Assembly: GCA_007133065.1 (NCBI GenBank)
Contig: SLNJ01000056.1
Location: forward strand, 1 to 64,000
Source: Opitutales bacterium
GTDB lineage: Bacteria; Verrucomicrobiota; Verrucomicrobiia; Opitutales; Oceanipulchritudinaceae
Reading direction: 5' to 3'
Length of the DNA: 64,000 bases
This document shows, piece by piece, positions 34,449 to 44,294 of this stretch (position 1 is the first letter of the stretch; the number at the start of each line of letters is the position of its first letter). The notes beneath the pieces were generated by a model. It was not told the origin of the DNA. It worked only from the letters and a program-made list of their open reading frames with translations, and did not search any database. The translations under genes were made by a program, and so were the position numbers.

Positions 34449-37400
34449 ATGAGAGCCTTCCGAGCTAGCATCGCCGTCGCATACGGCGTCATCGCCTGCA
34501 TGATCTGCGCCCCGCTCGCCGCGGTACAGATCAATGAGGTCATGTCCTCCAACGGCGGTGTCGTGACGGATACGGCGGGCGACGCTCCCGACTGGATTGA
34601 GCTCTACAACTCTGGGGACAATGCGGTCTCCCTGTTGAGCTGGGGCTTGTCCGACGATCCGGATCGCCCCTTTCAGTGGGTCTTTCCGAATGTCGAGATC
34701 GCTCCCGGTGGATTTCTGATCGTCTGGGCTTCGGGTGAGGGGCTGAGCCCGGGTTCGGATGCGGTGCACACGAACTTTGCGATCAGCCGCGCCGGCGCCA
34801 CCCTTGCGCTCACGAAGCCTGACGATGTCTTGGCTGACTCCGTGGCCGTTCCCGAGCTTCCCCGCAATGTTTCATGGGGTCGCCAGCCGGACGGAAGCGC
34901 GACCTGGCGCTACTTCGACGAGCCGACTCCCGGGAGTGCGAACACCAGGCCGGGGTACGTTGCGGTCCTCGATCCACCGCAGTTCTCCCATGCCCCGGGA
35001 CGGTATCCCGAGGCGATCACCGTAACCGTCACCGGCGAGCCGGATGCGGTGCTGCGCTATACCGTGGACGGATCGATTCCCGATGAGCATGCTCCTGTGC
35101 TGGACGACGCGCTTCCTTTGGCCGGACAGACCGGGGAGCCGTACCGGTACGCCGGGATTTTCACCGCGGGGCCCAATGAACCGTTCGAGCCGCCCGAGGG
35201 CGAGGTCCGGCAAGCGCACACATTGCGCGTCCGGGCGTTCCGCGAGGATGCGTTGTCCAGCCCAGTTGCCACGGCGACATATTTTGTCGGTTCCGAGTAT
35301 ACAGATCCGTTTGAATTGCCGGTTGTTTCGCTTGTGACCGGACCCGATGGCTTCTTCGATCGCGAGGTCGGAATATACGGAGCCCGGCAACCCGATGCTT
35401 CGCAGGCCAGCAATTTCTGGAGACGCGGGCGGGAGTGGGAACGGCGCGTGCATGTGTCCTATTTTTCGGAGGCGGGGGATCCGTTGTTGGAACAGGACGC
35501 GGGTGTGCGTATCCACGGTGGCCTGACTCGTGGGTACCAAGTGAAATCGCTGCGGCTGTACGCGCGACGCGATTACGGCGAACGCTGGTTTGATCACCCG
35601 TTTTTTGGAGACGATGGAATGCCGCGCTACCGCAGGATTCTGCTGCGCACCTCCGGGAACGACTCCAGCCGGGGCACGTTGTTTCGGGACGCCTTTATTC
35701 ACCGACTTGTGGGGCACATGCGCTTTGACACGCAGGCCTACATGCCGGCCATCCTTTTCATCAATGGGGAATACTGGGGAATTCACAACCTCCGCGAGCG
35801 CTACGACCGCCACTATCTTTCCCAGGGGTACGACGTTCCCGAAGACAACATCGATCTGCTCACGGCCAATTCCGAAGTCAAGGAGGGCGAGGGCGGCGCC
35901 TACGAGGCGCTCCTGGACCTGCTCGAAGATCGCGGCCCCGATGATCCGGAACTCGCAGCCGAGGTCGAGGCCAGGATGGACGTCGACAACTACCTCGATT
36001 ACGTGATTGCCGAGATTTTTCTGAACAATACAGACTGGCCCCACAGCAACATTGATTATTGGCGCACCCGGGGTCTCCCTCCGGGTCGATCGTACAGGCC
36101 CGAGCATGACGGGCGTTGGCGCTGGCTGTTCTACGACCTCGATTTTGGGTACAACCTGTGGTATGACCGCGAGTCAGGGTTCTTTTCCCATACGTTCAAC
36201 ACGCTGGCCCACGCCACCGCGCCGGAGCAGAGCTCCATGGCGAATCCGCCCTGGTCCACTTTCCTGCTGCGCAGCGTATTGGGGATTCGCGCCTTCAGGG
36301 ACCGGTTCCTCAACCGCTATGCCGATCACCTGAACACGACGTTTCGCACGGATCGCGCGCACCGGATCATGGAGGAGATGGCGGATCGGATGCGCCTGGC
36401 CGTTCCCGAGCACACGCGGCGTTATCCTGCCCTGTTGTCGGAGGAGTCGTGGGAACGATCCCTCGAACACAAACGGATCTTCGCGGTGGAGCGTCCCGGG
36501 ATCGCGTGGGCACACCTGCTCGAACACTTTGACATTTCCGGAACCGTGATCCTTGAGCTTCATGTATCGGACCGCTCCGGAGGGACCGTCCTTGTCAACG
36601 ATCACCTGCTGCTCCACCCGGACGCTCCGGGATTCGAGGAGACCAACCGGGTGTTTCCGTGGACGGGTCGTTATTTCCGGGGCGTGCCGATTCGCGTCGA
36701 GGCTCTGCCTGCGCCCGGATACCGGTTCGAAGGGTGGGCGGATACCCCCGGGTCGGATCCGGTCCGAAGCCTGACGCTCGACGGGGATCGCGTCCTTGCC
36801 GCAGTGTTCATTCCGGACGAGGAGGCGGACGTCGCAGCGCATCCGCTTTCAGAGGGACCGTATTCCTTCGCCGAATGGTCGCCGGACGCTCCGGTCGGAT
36901 CGTATCCGCCGTTCATGCAATTCGTTGAATCCTCCTGGCCCGATCCTGATCTGCGTGCACCGCTGACCGGGGTCTGGACGCTCCCGTACAATCTGAATTC
37001 GCGCAGCCGCGTCGTCGGCCTGGACGAGGAGGGCGTCGGATTCCGCAACACCTCCAACCCGCAGCCCGACGATCGAAGCGGCTATGTCGCGGGGGCGAAG
37101 CTCGCCGTGGACACGCGCCGCCTGGAGGCGGCTCGCCTCGCGTGGACCGCGGGGACCGCGTCCCCCGCCGACCGCCGGTATCGATGGCGCCTTCAATACC
37201 GGGTTCTCGGAACGGGGGATTATGTCGACTTTCCGGACGGTGCCGGAGAACCTGTCGAGGTCTGGAGTGCGGACGAACCCTGGGCACGCACCGCGTGGAA
37301 CGGCCTGGAGTTTCCGGAGGAACTGCTCGGTCAGGCGCATGTGGAGTTGCTCTGGCGCTATGCGTCGTTTGATGACGGAGCGAGCGGTCCGCGCCCCGAG

Positions 37401-37778
37401 CTGTTTCTCGCCGATGTTCGGGTTACGGGCGAAGCGAAGGACGTTCCGGATCTGCTTCCCGAGGGAGCCTTTTGGCGTTCCTTCGATTACCGCGGCGACA
37501 ATTTCTTTAGCGCCCCGTGGTTCGGCCGGGTCTTTGCCGGTCATTCCCCATGGTTCTACCATGAATTGCACGGGTGGCTGTACGCTTACCCGTCGAACGG
37601 TGACGCACCGCCATGGTGGTGGGATCCGAAGATGGGGTTCGTTTGGACCGCTCCGGGACTGTACCCGCACCTCTACGCCGCCAGCGGCGGGTGGGCCGGG
37701 TGGTTCTTCTATCGATGGGGGACGCAGAGTCCGCGCGAGGTGTATTCATACGAGGAGAATCGGTGGATCGCATGGTAG
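34449..37778 (+). CDS. Secreted lamin-tail / CotH-kinase-like protein with Trp-rich C-terminus
   Basis: A 1109-aa secreted protein. After a signal peptide (residues 1-25) comes a lamin-tail domain (about 26-110: INEVMSSNGG, DWIELYNSGDNAVSL, PGGFLIVWASGEG), then a chitobiase-C-like beta segment (about 185-280: VTVTGEPDAVLRYTVDGS), and a CotH-type kinase-like domain (about 310-640: RILLRTSGNDSS, GEYWGIHNLRERYDRHY, RWRWLFYDLDFGYNL). Downstream are a bacterial repeat (PGYRFEGWAD) and beta-sandwich regions. The last 100 residues are rich in Trp/Tyr (GWLYAYPSNG, PPWWWDPKMGF, GWAGWFFYRW), resembling tails on PVC-group secreted proteins. ATG 34449 starts the signal peptide. The role is probably cell-surface or matrix attachment. 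Confidence 0.8.
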   Translation: MRAFRASIAVAYGVIACMICAPLAAVQINEVMSSNGGVVTDTAGDAPDWIELYNSGDNAVSLLSWGLSDDPDRPFQWVFPNVEIAPGGFLIVWASGEGLSPGSDAVHTNFAISRAGATLALTKPDDVLADSVAVPELPRNVSWGRQPDGSATWRYFDEPTPGSANTRPGYVAVLDPPQFSHAPGRYPEAITVTVTGEPDAVLRYTVDGSIPDEHAPVLDDALPLAGQTGEPYRYAGIFTAGPNEPFEPPEGEVRQAHTLRVRAFREDALSSPVATATYFVGSEYTDPFELPVVSLVTGPDGFFDREVGIYGARQPDASQASNFWRRGREWERRVHVSYFSEAGDPLLEQDAGVRIHGGLTRGYQVKSLRLYARRDYGERWFDHPFFGDDGMPRYRRILLRTSGNDSSRGTLFRDAFIHRLVGHMRFDTQAYMPAILFINGEYWGIHNLRERYDRHYLSQGYDVPEDNIDLLTANSEVKEGEGGAYEALLDLLEDRGPDDPELAAEVEARMDVDNYLDYVIAEIFLNNTDWPHSNIDYWRTRGLPPGRSYRPEHDGRWRWLFYDLDFGYNLWYDRESGFFSHTFNTLAHATAPEQSSMANPPWSTFLLRSVLGIRAFRDRFLNRYADHLNTTFRTDRAHRIMEEMADRMRLAVPEHTRRYPALLSEESWERSLEHKRIFAVERPGIAWAHLLEHFDISGTVILELHVSDRSGGTVLVNDHLLLHPDAPGFEETNRVFPWTGRYFRGVPIRVEALPAPGYRFEGWADTPGSDPVRSLTLDGDRVLAAVFIPDEEADVAAHPLSEGPYSFAEWSPDAPVGSYPPFMQFVESSWPDPDLRAPLTGVWTLPYNLNSRSRVVGLDEEGVGFRNTSNPQPDDRSGYVAGAKLAVDTRRLEAARLAWTAGTASPADRRYRWRLQYRVLGTGDYVDFPDGAGEPVEVWSADEPWARTAWNGLEFPEELLGQAHVELLWRYASFDDGASGPRPELFLADVRVTGEAKDVPDLLPEGAFWRSFDYRGDNFFSAPWFGRVFAGHSPWFYHELHGWLYAYPSNGDAPPWWWDPKMGFVWTAPGLYPHLYAASGGWAGWFFYRWGTQSPREVYSYEENRWIAW

Positions 37779-37852
37779 TTCTTTGTTCTTCTCATCTATT
37801 TGAGGCGCAGAAGCATGAACCGTCATGCTCCGATGTTACGAGGGGTTCGTCG

Positions 37853-38031
37853 ATGCCGCGCCTGGCGCTGGACGATCCGGAGGAATCCCGTGCGCCGAAC
37901 CCCGCGCTCCGCGCCCGGTTCGACGCGCTGGCGCGGATTTTCTCGAGATCGTCGCGCGCGCCCAGCGCGCCTCCAGCATGAAGGGGAACCCCGTGCCGTT
38001 GGATGACGAGGAACTCTACCGTGCCTTGTAA
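37853..38031 (+). pseudogene. Possible small gene split by a -1 frameshift
   Basis: A ribosome site GAGGGG lies 7 bases before ATG 37853. That frame reads MPRLALDDPEES through ARFDALARIF and then degenerates; the -1 frame continues sensibly as LEIVARAQRASS and PVPLDDEELYRAL to a stop at 38031. Joined at the ATTTTC near 37938, the two give a coherent protein of about 59 aa. It may be a sequencing error, a decayed gene or chance. I know no family for it. The rest of the 317-bp gap after the CotH gene shows nothing else. Confidence 0.35.
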
Positions 38032-38095
38032 GCGGTGTTGTGAATTAATGATCCCGATGCTTTACATTGGCTTTTTGTGATTTAAGACTATCCGT

Positions 38096-39271
38096 ATGGA
38101 ACTCGATGCCAGTAACCGAACCTTCCCACCATTCAGTCTAAAACGCCTGCTACAGACCTCCTTTGGTCCGGGGCAGGGCGAGCGGGTTTGTATTCTGATC
38201 GACCTCCCCGATCCGAAATCAATCAAAGACTTTGCGTTTCGCGACGACCCGTCCCTTGCGATCCAGAACTACGGCTATGAAGTCTTCTACAAAGGACTGC
38301 AAGACGGCGGTCTCGAGGAGATGAACTACACCGGCGGCGAGATTTTTGCCTATCGCGAGGTCGGGGGCAGCAATCTCGACTTGGACGATGACTGCTACGA
38401 TCCGGAGGGACGGGAGTTCAGCTTGGAGCGCGATATCTATCCGAACTATCAACTCGTGCTCGTCGTCTCCACTTACTCGGCGACGGCTCCCCTGACGGCG
38501 CAGGCCAAGCGTTTCGGGTTTCGCGGCGCCACCCTCCATGGCCTGAACCAAGTCATCCTCGATACCGGCCTCTCGGTCGACTACAAGCAGGTCAGCGCGG
38601 ATGCAGAAAAGCTCCGCCGGGGGCTTACACGCGCCGATCACTTCGAGCTCGATTTTGAGTGCGAGGGCCAGAAGACAACCTTGAAGCTCTTATGCAATGG
38701 GCAGGAGGCCCAGAAATCCCACGGTCTCTGTCCGCCCGGAACGCCGGACGTTGCGAACCTGCCTGCCGGCGAGGTCTACTTCGTCCCGGAGGGTGCGGAG
38801 GGGAAGTTTCCCTTTAAATACGGAGAGGAGACAGTCGGCCTGCTCGATGTGGAGGGAGGCAAAGTGGTGAGGTCGACCCTCATCTACGGAGATTACGAAC
38901 GAATCCGCGAGCACAACGAACGCCTCGTCGACGATCCCATGGTCGGTGCGATCGGCGAACTCGGATTCGGGACACAGGTGCTTCCTTTCTCCGGCCGGGA
39001 TATTCAGGATGAGAAAATCCTCGGAACGGTCCACGTCGCGACGGGGCGCAGCGACCATCTCGGTGGTACGCTGACCCCTGATTTGTTCAAACAGAGAAGG
39101 AACGCCTCACACGACGATGTTCTTTACGCGCCCCATAAGACACCCGAGGTGCGCTTGCCCGAGGTGCGCATGGTGCGGGGCGGCGAGAGCACGGTGATAC
39201 TTCAGAACTACAAGCCGGCCGATTATCTGATCGGCCTGCTCGAGAACGATCGAGCCGCCGCGCAGCCGTGA
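38096..39271 (+). CDS. M29-like aminopeptidase family protein
   Basis: A 391-aa soluble protein whose C-terminal half resembles M29 (AmpS/AmpT) aminopeptidases: NLPAGEVYFVPEGAEG, IGELGFGT, DEKILGTVHVATGRS and SHDDVLY carry the Glu, Glu, His and His-x-Asp expected for two-metal binding. The N-terminal half is diverged from classical M29 enzymes. It overlaps the next gene, an OvoA-type methyltransferase, by 4 bases (GTGA), so the two are likely translated together; it may hydrolyse a peptide or amide in the same pathway. That link is inference. Confidence 0.65.
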   Translation: MELDASNRTFPPFSLKRLLQTSFGPGQGERVCILIDLPDPKSIKDFAFRDDPSLAIQNYGYEVFYKGLQDGGLEEMNYTGGEIFAYREVGGSNLDLDDDCYDPEGREFSLERDIYPNYQLVLVVSTYSATAPLTAQAKRFGFRGATLHGLNQVILDTGLSVDYKQVSADAEKLRRGLTRADHFELDFECEGQKTTLKLLCNGQEAQKSHGLCPPGTPDVANLPAGEVYFVPEGAEGKFPFKYGEETVGLLDVEGGKVVRSTLIYGDYERIREHNERLVDDPMVGAIGELGFGTQVLPFSGRDIQDEKILGTVHVATGRSDHLGGTLTPDLFKQRRNASHDDVLYAPHKTPEVRLPEVRMVRGGESTVILQNYKPADYLIGLLENDRAAAQP

Positions 39272-40026
39272 GCGATCCATCCAACGATTACGAATCCGGG
39301 GAACTCCTCAGTCAGTACCTGATATTTCACTACGGAACCACGGAGGACCGCATGCCCTGGAAGTTCGGTCCCAGGCTTACGGAATCGTTCCCGGAGTCGT
39401 GTGTGCGACTACTTTTGGAAGCCGGACTCCGGCCGGACGGCCGGGCGCTCGATGTCGGTTGCGCAGTTGGCGCCGCGGCCTATGTGCTCTCCAGGAGTAT
39501 GTCCGCGGTTCGAGCTGTAGACACCAGTCAATCGTTCACCGCGGCGGCCGAGCGGATCGGGCGGGAGGGTCGGCACCCGGTCGACCTGATTTTTTCGGGC
39601 GATATCAGTCGACGGATCGACGTGGTGCTTCCGGTGGGCGCTCAGCCCGAACGCGTCCGGTTTGAGACGGGCGACGCCCATGCGCTTCCCGAAGCATGGT
39701 GCGATTTCGACGCCGTTCTGGCGTGCAACCTGCTCTGCCGCATGGCGCGCCCTGCGGCGTTCCTCGAACAACTCCCGCACCTGGTTCGTCCGGGAGGGTT
39801 GTTGCTCCTTACAACGCCCGGGACGTGGCTCGAGAGCTGTACCCCGCGTGAATTCTGGATCGGCGCCACTCCTGAACGCGGAGCGCCGCTGGAAGCCCTG
39901 AAGGCGGCCCTGGGCGACGACTTCACTCTCGAGCAACGCGTGGACCAGCCCTTCTGCATCCGCGAGCACCTGCGCAAGTATCAGTGGAGCGTGGCGGAGG
40001 CGACCCTCTGGAGGCGGAAGACGTAA
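39268..40026 (+). CDS. OvoA C-terminal-type 4-mercaptohistidine N1-methyltransferase (stand-alone)
   Basis: A 252-aa SAM-dependent methyltransferase matching the C-terminal domain of OvoA, which N-methylates 4-mercaptohistidine in ovothiol synthesis. Typical segments are YESGELLSQYLIFHYGTTED, RALDVGCAVGAAAYVLSR, VRAVDTSQSFTAAAERIG, RVRFETGDAHALPE, AVLACNLLCRMARP and TPGTWLESCTPREFWIG. In OvoA this domain is fused to a sulfoxide synthase; here it is separate, and no sulfoxide synthase lies in the window. The start is GTG 39268, overlapping the upstream stop. The partner gene may be elsewhere, or the substrate may differ. Confidence 0.72.
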   Translation: MSDPSNDYESGELLSQYLIFHYGTTEDRMPWKFGPRLTESFPESCVRLLLEAGLRPDGRALDVGCAVGAAAYVLSRSMSAVRAVDTSQSFTAAAERIGREGRHPVDLIFSGDISRRIDVVLPVGAQPERVRFETGDAHALPEAWCDFDAVLACNLLCRMARPAAFLEQLPHLVRPGGLLLLTTPGTWLESCTPREFWIGATPERGAPLEALKAALGDDFTLEQRVDQPFCIREHLRKYQWSVAEATLWRRKT

Positions 40027-40199
40027 GGCGGAAGGCGGGAGGGGATCGGGGTCAGGCATGAGCGGCAACGGCTCGGGTACATGCACCATCCCACGTCAAA
40101 CTCCACCGGCCTACGGCGCCGGGTGACCGCCCCGGCGGCGACGGGGCTGCGATTACGAGTAAGAGTAAGAGAGCGGCTTGCGCGCTCCAGCAAAGAGAA

Positions 40200-40237
40200 C
40201 CGCATCCCGGTCGTATGGGCGGGGGACCGGGATGCGG
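40200..40237. terminator. Bidirectional terminator hairpin between convergent genes
   Basis: A perfect 13-bp stem (CCGCATCCCGGTC at 40200-40212 and GACCGGGATGCGG at 40225-40237) with a 12-base loop lies between the OvoA-type gene (+) and ilvB (-). Only short T-rich stretches follow on either strand. Confidence 0.7.
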
Positions 40238-40261
40238 CATTTAGGCAGATGGGCGGGAAAG

Positions 40262-42028
40262 CTATCGGATCAGGATTTCCTTTGCGGAAGATCCGGCCTG
40301 GATGAACGGCATCACGTGCTCCGTATAGGGAACGATGACGTTGAGAAGGTACGGGCCGTCGAACTCAAGCATCTCCCTGACCGCCTCCCGAATCTCATCC
40401 TTGCGGATCACGCGGCGTGATTTGACACCGAATCCTTCACAGATGGTGACCCAGTCGGGATAGAGTCCGGCTTCATTATCCGGGCTTCCAATGTTTTCGG
40501 GATCGCAGAGGATCGTCTGTGCCCGCACGCCTTCATAGAGGATATCCTCCCATTGGACGACCATTCCGAGGTGCTGGTTGTCAAGAAGAAGGATCTTCAC
40601 GGGTATGTTCTCGCGCACGGCCGTGGCGAGTTCCTGCACGTTCATGAGGAAGGATCCGTCGCCGTCGACATCGATTACAGTGCGGTCGGGATGAGCGATC
40701 TTGGCGCCGAGGGCGGCGGGCAGGCCGAATCCCATCGTGCCGAGCCCCAGTGAGCTGATGTAGCTGCGCGGCTGGTGGAATCGGTAAAACTGGGCGGCCC
40801 ACATCTGGTGCTGTCCCACCCCGGTTGTAACAATCGCTTCACCTTGAGTCTCTTCGTAGAGAACCTGAATCGCCTCCTGGGAGGTGATATGTTTCGAGTT
40901 CTCGTACGAGAACGGGTATTCGTCACGCCACCCGTACACCTTACGGTTCCATTCAGAAAGATCCGGCTTCTCGAAACCGTGCTCTTCCGCGAGCTTGCAC
41001 AAGCGTTGCAAGGCATATTTGATCTCCGAGTGAACGGGGTATGGAACCACCTTGTTCTTGTGGTGTTCGCTCTTGTCGATGTCGATATGCACCACGGTTG
41101 CGTCAGGAGCGAATTTGGCGATGGCTCCCGTGATGCGGTCGTCGAAGCGAACACCCAGCGCGATCAGAAGATCGCTCTCGCAAACCGCCCAGTTGCCGGC
41201 GACGGTGCCGTGCATGCCGAACCATCGAAGGCTCTGCGGATGATCCTCGGGGAAGCCGCCCAGACCCATCAGGGTCGTGGCCACCGGGATGCCGGTAAGG
41301 TCCGCAAACGCGCGCAGTTCCCTATCGGCGTCGCCGGATACAATCCCACCGCCGGTGTACAGAACCGGGCGCTTGCAGCCCTGGATGAGATTGAGCACCT
41401 CGATCAGTTCGTTATCGCTCGCTTGCGGCGCCGGCTCGTATCCGGGGAGCTCCATCTCCTGGTCCAGTTGAGGCTCGAAAACCTTTTGCTGCACGTCCTT
41501 TGGGATGTCGATCACAACCGGTCCCGGGCGGCCCGTCCGGGCGAGGTGGAATGCCTCCTTGACGATGCGCGGCAAATCCTCGGCTCGGAGAACCAGGTAA
41601 CTGTGCTTCACGATCGGCAGGGTTATTCCGAAGACATCGGTCTCCTGAAAGGCGGTCTTTCCGATGAAATGCTGAAAAACCTGACCGGTGATCGCTACGA
41701 GCGGAATCGAGTCCATGAACGCGTCGGCAATACAAGTGACCAGGTTTGTGGCCCCCGGCCCGCTCGTGGCCATGCAGACTCCCGGCTTGCCTGTGGCGCG
41801 CGCGTACCCGTGCGCCATGAACCCACAACCCTGTTCGTGGCGCGGCAGAATCGTCCGAATCCGCGAGGGGCGGGTCAGCGCCTGGTGAATCTCCATCGAT
41901 GCCCCGCCCGGGTACGCGAATACCACGTCGACACCTTCCCGCTCGAGGCAGCGCACAAGGACGTCGGCTCCGCGCATCGGCGTTGCGACATCGGCTTTGG
42001 ATTGGTCGGTGGCGGCTTTCGTGGTCAT
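40262..42028 (-). CDS. ilvB: Acetolactate synthase large subunit
   Basis: A 588-aa thiamine-diphosphate enzyme that joins two pyruvates, or pyruvate and 2-ketobutyrate, in the first common step of Val/Leu/Ile synthesis. Landmarks are [38 protein letters not shown] with the catalytic Glu, [17 protein letters not shown], the FAD region, [20 protein letters not shown] and the ThDP/Mg site [11 protein letters not shown]...NQHLGMV. The start is ATG 42028 ([11 protein letters not shown]); the longer open frame to 42145 lacks homology. No ilvN regulatory subunit is adjacent, so it must come from elsewhere. Confidence 0.93.
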   Translation of the reverse strand: MTTKAATDQSKADVATPMRGADVLVRCLEREGVDVVFAYPGGASMEIHQALTRPSRIRTILPRHEQGCGFMAHGYARATGKPGVCMATSGPGATNLVTCIADAFMDSIPLVAITGQVFQHFIGKTAFQETDVFGITLPIVKHSYLVLRAEDLPRIVKEAFHLARTGRPGPVVIDIPKDVQQKVFEPQLDQEMELPGYEPAPQASDNELIEVLNLIQGCKRPVLYTGGGIVSGDADRELRAFADLTGIPVATTLMGLGGFPEDHPQSLRWFGMHGTVAGNWAVCESDLLIALGVRFDDRITGAIAKFAPDATVVHIDIDKSEHHKNKVVPYPVHSEIKYALQRLCKLAEEHGFEKPDLSEWNRKVYGWRDEYPFSYENSKHITSQEAIQVLYEETQGEAIVTTGVGQHQMWAAQFYRFHQPRSYISSLGLGTMGFGLPAALGAKIAHPDRTVIDVDGDGSFLMNVQELATAVRENIPVKILLLDNQHLGMVVQWEDILYEGVRAQTILCDPENIGSPDNEAGLYPDWVTICEGFGVKSRRVIRKDEIREAVREMLEFDGPYLLNVIVPYTEHVMPFIQAGSSAKEILIR

Positions 42029-42432
42029 GTTGGTTCTCTCGTGTCGGATGTTTACGTGCAATGAAATCAGTGTGGGCTCGTGTGACAAGAATTTATCCAG
42101 GCAGCGGCTGCCTAAGGGGTGCTGGGCGGCTACGAAACGGGACAACGGACAGCGTCCGATCGCGTTCAGCCCGCGCTTGCGAGTCGACGTACTACCCCTG
42201 CGCCGACGACATCACCAGCCCGAGCCGAAACTCGATCGGCGGACCTTTTCTCAAGGCGTGTTGCGGGGTTCTTGCGCATAATGACCAATAAATTTGTCGG
42301 TTTTCGGCGGTGTTGTCCACCCTGAAATGCACCCGAACGAAAAATGAACGCTGCGTCCGTTGTTGTAGGAGGCTTCGATTTTTTTTCTATTCCGCTGTGG
42401 TATTTGCGGGGCGGGTTTCATACCGTGGCCCG
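42029..42432. other. Divergent intergenic region between ilvB and the YmdB-type gene
   Basis: A 404-bp gap. A hairpin AGGCAG/CTGCCT lies at 42099-42113 in the ilvB leader, with no T-run. A 36-codon open frame on the minus strand with several Val codons could be an attenuation leader but is not convincing. CATAAT near 42275 may be a -10 box for either direction. I see no RNA gene. Confidence 0.4.
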
Positions 42433-43242
42433 ATGCAGAGAGTGCTTTTCATTGGAGACATTGTTGGTCGCCCTGGTCGGGAGATCGTTATGCGGCGCCT
42501 CGGTGAACTGCGCCGCGAGGAGTCGATCGACCTGGTGGTCGCAAATGCGGAGAATGCGGCCGGGGGTGCCGGACTTACCACGGCGATCGCTCACGAGCTG
42601 CTCGCCTGCGGGATCGACGCACTGACCCTGGGCGATCACATATGGGACCAGCGCGGTTTTCCGAGTGAGATCGGCGAGCTGGCGAGAGTCTGTCGGCCGT
42701 ACAACCTGGCGCCGCAGTGTCCCGGACGCACCCATACGGTGATTGAAAAGGGCGGTTTTCGCCTCGGCGTGGTCACGGTTCTCGGACGTCAATTCATGGA
42801 CAAGATTCATGCGGATTGCCCCTTTCGCGCTGCCGACGCCAAGCTGCGGGAGCTGCGCGACCAGACCGATGCCGTGTTACTCGAGGTGCATGCCGAGGCA
42901 ACATCGGAGAAAATCGCCCTCGGCTACTACGTCGACGGCCGGGCCGCTGCGGTCCTCGGGACTCACACGCATGTCCCCACAGCCGACCCATGCATCCTTG
43001 CGCGTGGGACTGCATACATCACGGACGTGGGGATGACCGGTCCGTACCACGGTGTGCTCGGGCGGGAAATGCAACCGGTGATCGCCCGTTTTCTCGATGG
43101 CATGCCGCGCAAATTCCCCGTCGCCGATATGGATGCTCGTCTCTGCGGCTGCATTGTCGGGATCGATCGGGATTCCGGACTCGCCCTGGAAATGCGCTCG
43201 GTGTGCCTCCGGCAAGAGCGTGAGCGTGACACGGGAACGTGA
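42433..43242 (+). CDS. YmdB-family metallophosphoesterase (TIGR00282 type)
   Basis: A 269-aa dinuclear-metal phosphoesterase of the YmdB family, whose Bacillus member hydrolyses 2',3'-cyclic nucleotides and affects biofilm and sporulation choices. Metal-binding motifs are all present: RVLFIGDIVGRPGREIV, VVANAENAAGGAG, LTLGDHIWDQR, EVHAEATSEK and GTHTHVPTAD. ATG 42433 begins the family homology; 41 upstream codons in frame look non-coding. It stands alone between ilvB and a minus-strand secreted protein. Confidence 0.9.
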   Translation: MQRVLFIGDIVGRPGREIVMRRLGELRREESIDLVVANAENAAGGAGLTTAIAHELLACGIDALTLGDHIWDQRGFPSEIGELARVCRPYNLAPQCPGRTHTVIEKGGFRLGVVTVLGRQFMDKIHADCPFRAADAKLRELRDQTDAVLLEVHAEATSEKIALGYYVDGRAAAVLGTHTHVPTADPCILARGTAYITDVGMTGPYHGVLGREMQPVIARFLDGMPRKFPVADMDARLCGCIVGIDRDSGLALEMRSVCLRQERERDTGT

Positions 43243-43352
43243 CGGAGCGGGTGGCACGGGAGTGCGGAGGGCGCAGGGATTGAGAAGAACGCGGATTCGC
43301 GCGTGCGACTTGCTGATGTCGGGCTTGTTGATCCGGGGCTTCCGGTTCGCTT

Positions 43353-44294
43353 TCACTCCTCCGGTTGCGAGGGCGAATGCCGGCGGAGTTCGAGGCGGAC
43401 GCGGGCGCGGAGGAGGATGGCGTGATCGAGCGAGCGCTCCTCTTCGTCTGTAAGTTCGTACGAGGCTTCGATTTGCCAGGTGCCGGGGATGTTCCACTGC
43501 GCGGAGCGCTCGCGCGGGACTTCCCAGATGATCCCCGCGCGGTATGCGTGGGCGAGGCGGTCCTCCATCGGTTCGTCAATGTGTCGGAATGTGTATTGAA
43601 GCACGTATCCCAATTCGCCCGGCATATAGATCACGCCCGGGATGACTTCGGCGATGTGCTGGCGGGTCACCTCGCCGGGATCCGGGCGGCTGTGGCCGGG
43701 GGGGTTGAAGGACCGATCATAAACCAAGTTGAGTACGAGGAAGATCCGTTCCTCCAAAAAAGGGCGCATCAGTGCGAGGCGCGGTTCGACATGGGCGTAG
43801 CCGTCGATTAGGTCGGTCGGTGGCCGTCCAAGCGGCGTGCGTCCGTAAAGACTGAATGTTGCAATCGGCACCTGCTCCACGCGGGCGTCCAGGTTATAGC
43901 GGAATCCCAGACCCGCTTCACCGGGACTCCACTTCCGGCCGTCGCCGCTGCGAAACGGATTCGGCGTGACCGGCGTCCAGCCCGAGATTATTTCGAAATC
44001 ATCGGTCCAACCGTAGCGCAGTTCCATCGGGAAACGGATGAAATGTCGGCCGACAAAATCGCCGAGGCGGGGACGAATGTCGAGGGCCAGATCGAATGGA
44101 TCCAGGGTTCCGGGCAGGGTCGTATCGAAAAATTCGTTGACTCGAAACACCGGGGCCGCCCAGCCGCCGAGATTGTCGAGAAGCCGTGCATCATCCGGTG
44201 CCGCCGCGTCATCGGCGGATGTGGACGGCATGGCGGCAACAGAAAGGGCGAAGAGGGCAATGATTGCTTGAAATAGAAGCGTACGGGGGGTCAT
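43353..44294 (-). CDS. Secreted protein, probably outer-membrane or periplasmic
   Basis: A 313-aa protein with a signal peptide (MTPRTLLFQAIIALFALSVAAMPSTSA) and beta-strand-rich sequence. Segments such as FPMELRYGWTDDFEIISGWT, FRYNLDARVEQ and FSLYGRTPLG look like barrel strands of a transporter- or phenol-meta-pathway-type outer-membrane protein, but the C-terminus (SPSQPEE) does not end in the usual aromatic residue. No function is assigned. The tlyA gene is upstream on the same strand. Confidence 0.6.
   Translation of the reverse strand: MTPRTLLFQAIIALFALSVAAMPSTSADDAAAPDDARLLDNLGGWAAPVFRVNEFFDTTLPGTLDPFDLALDIRPRLGDFVGRHFIRFPMELRYGWTDDFEIISGWTPVTPNPFRSGDGRKWSPGEAGLGFRYNLDARVEQVPIATFSLYGRTPLGRPPTDLIDGYAHVEPRLALMRPFLEERIFLVLNLVYDRSFNPPGHSRPDPGEVTRQHIAEVIPGVIYMPGELGYVLQYTFRHIDEPMEDRLAHAYRAGIIWEVPRERSAQWNIPGTWQIEASYELTDEEERSLDHAILLRARVRLELRRHSPSQPEE

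Noticed and set aside
42029-42432. Val-rich leader peptide and attenuator for ilvB
   Set aside because: A 36-codon minus-strand frame has several Val codons but more Arg and Ala, and no hairpin with a T-run follows it.
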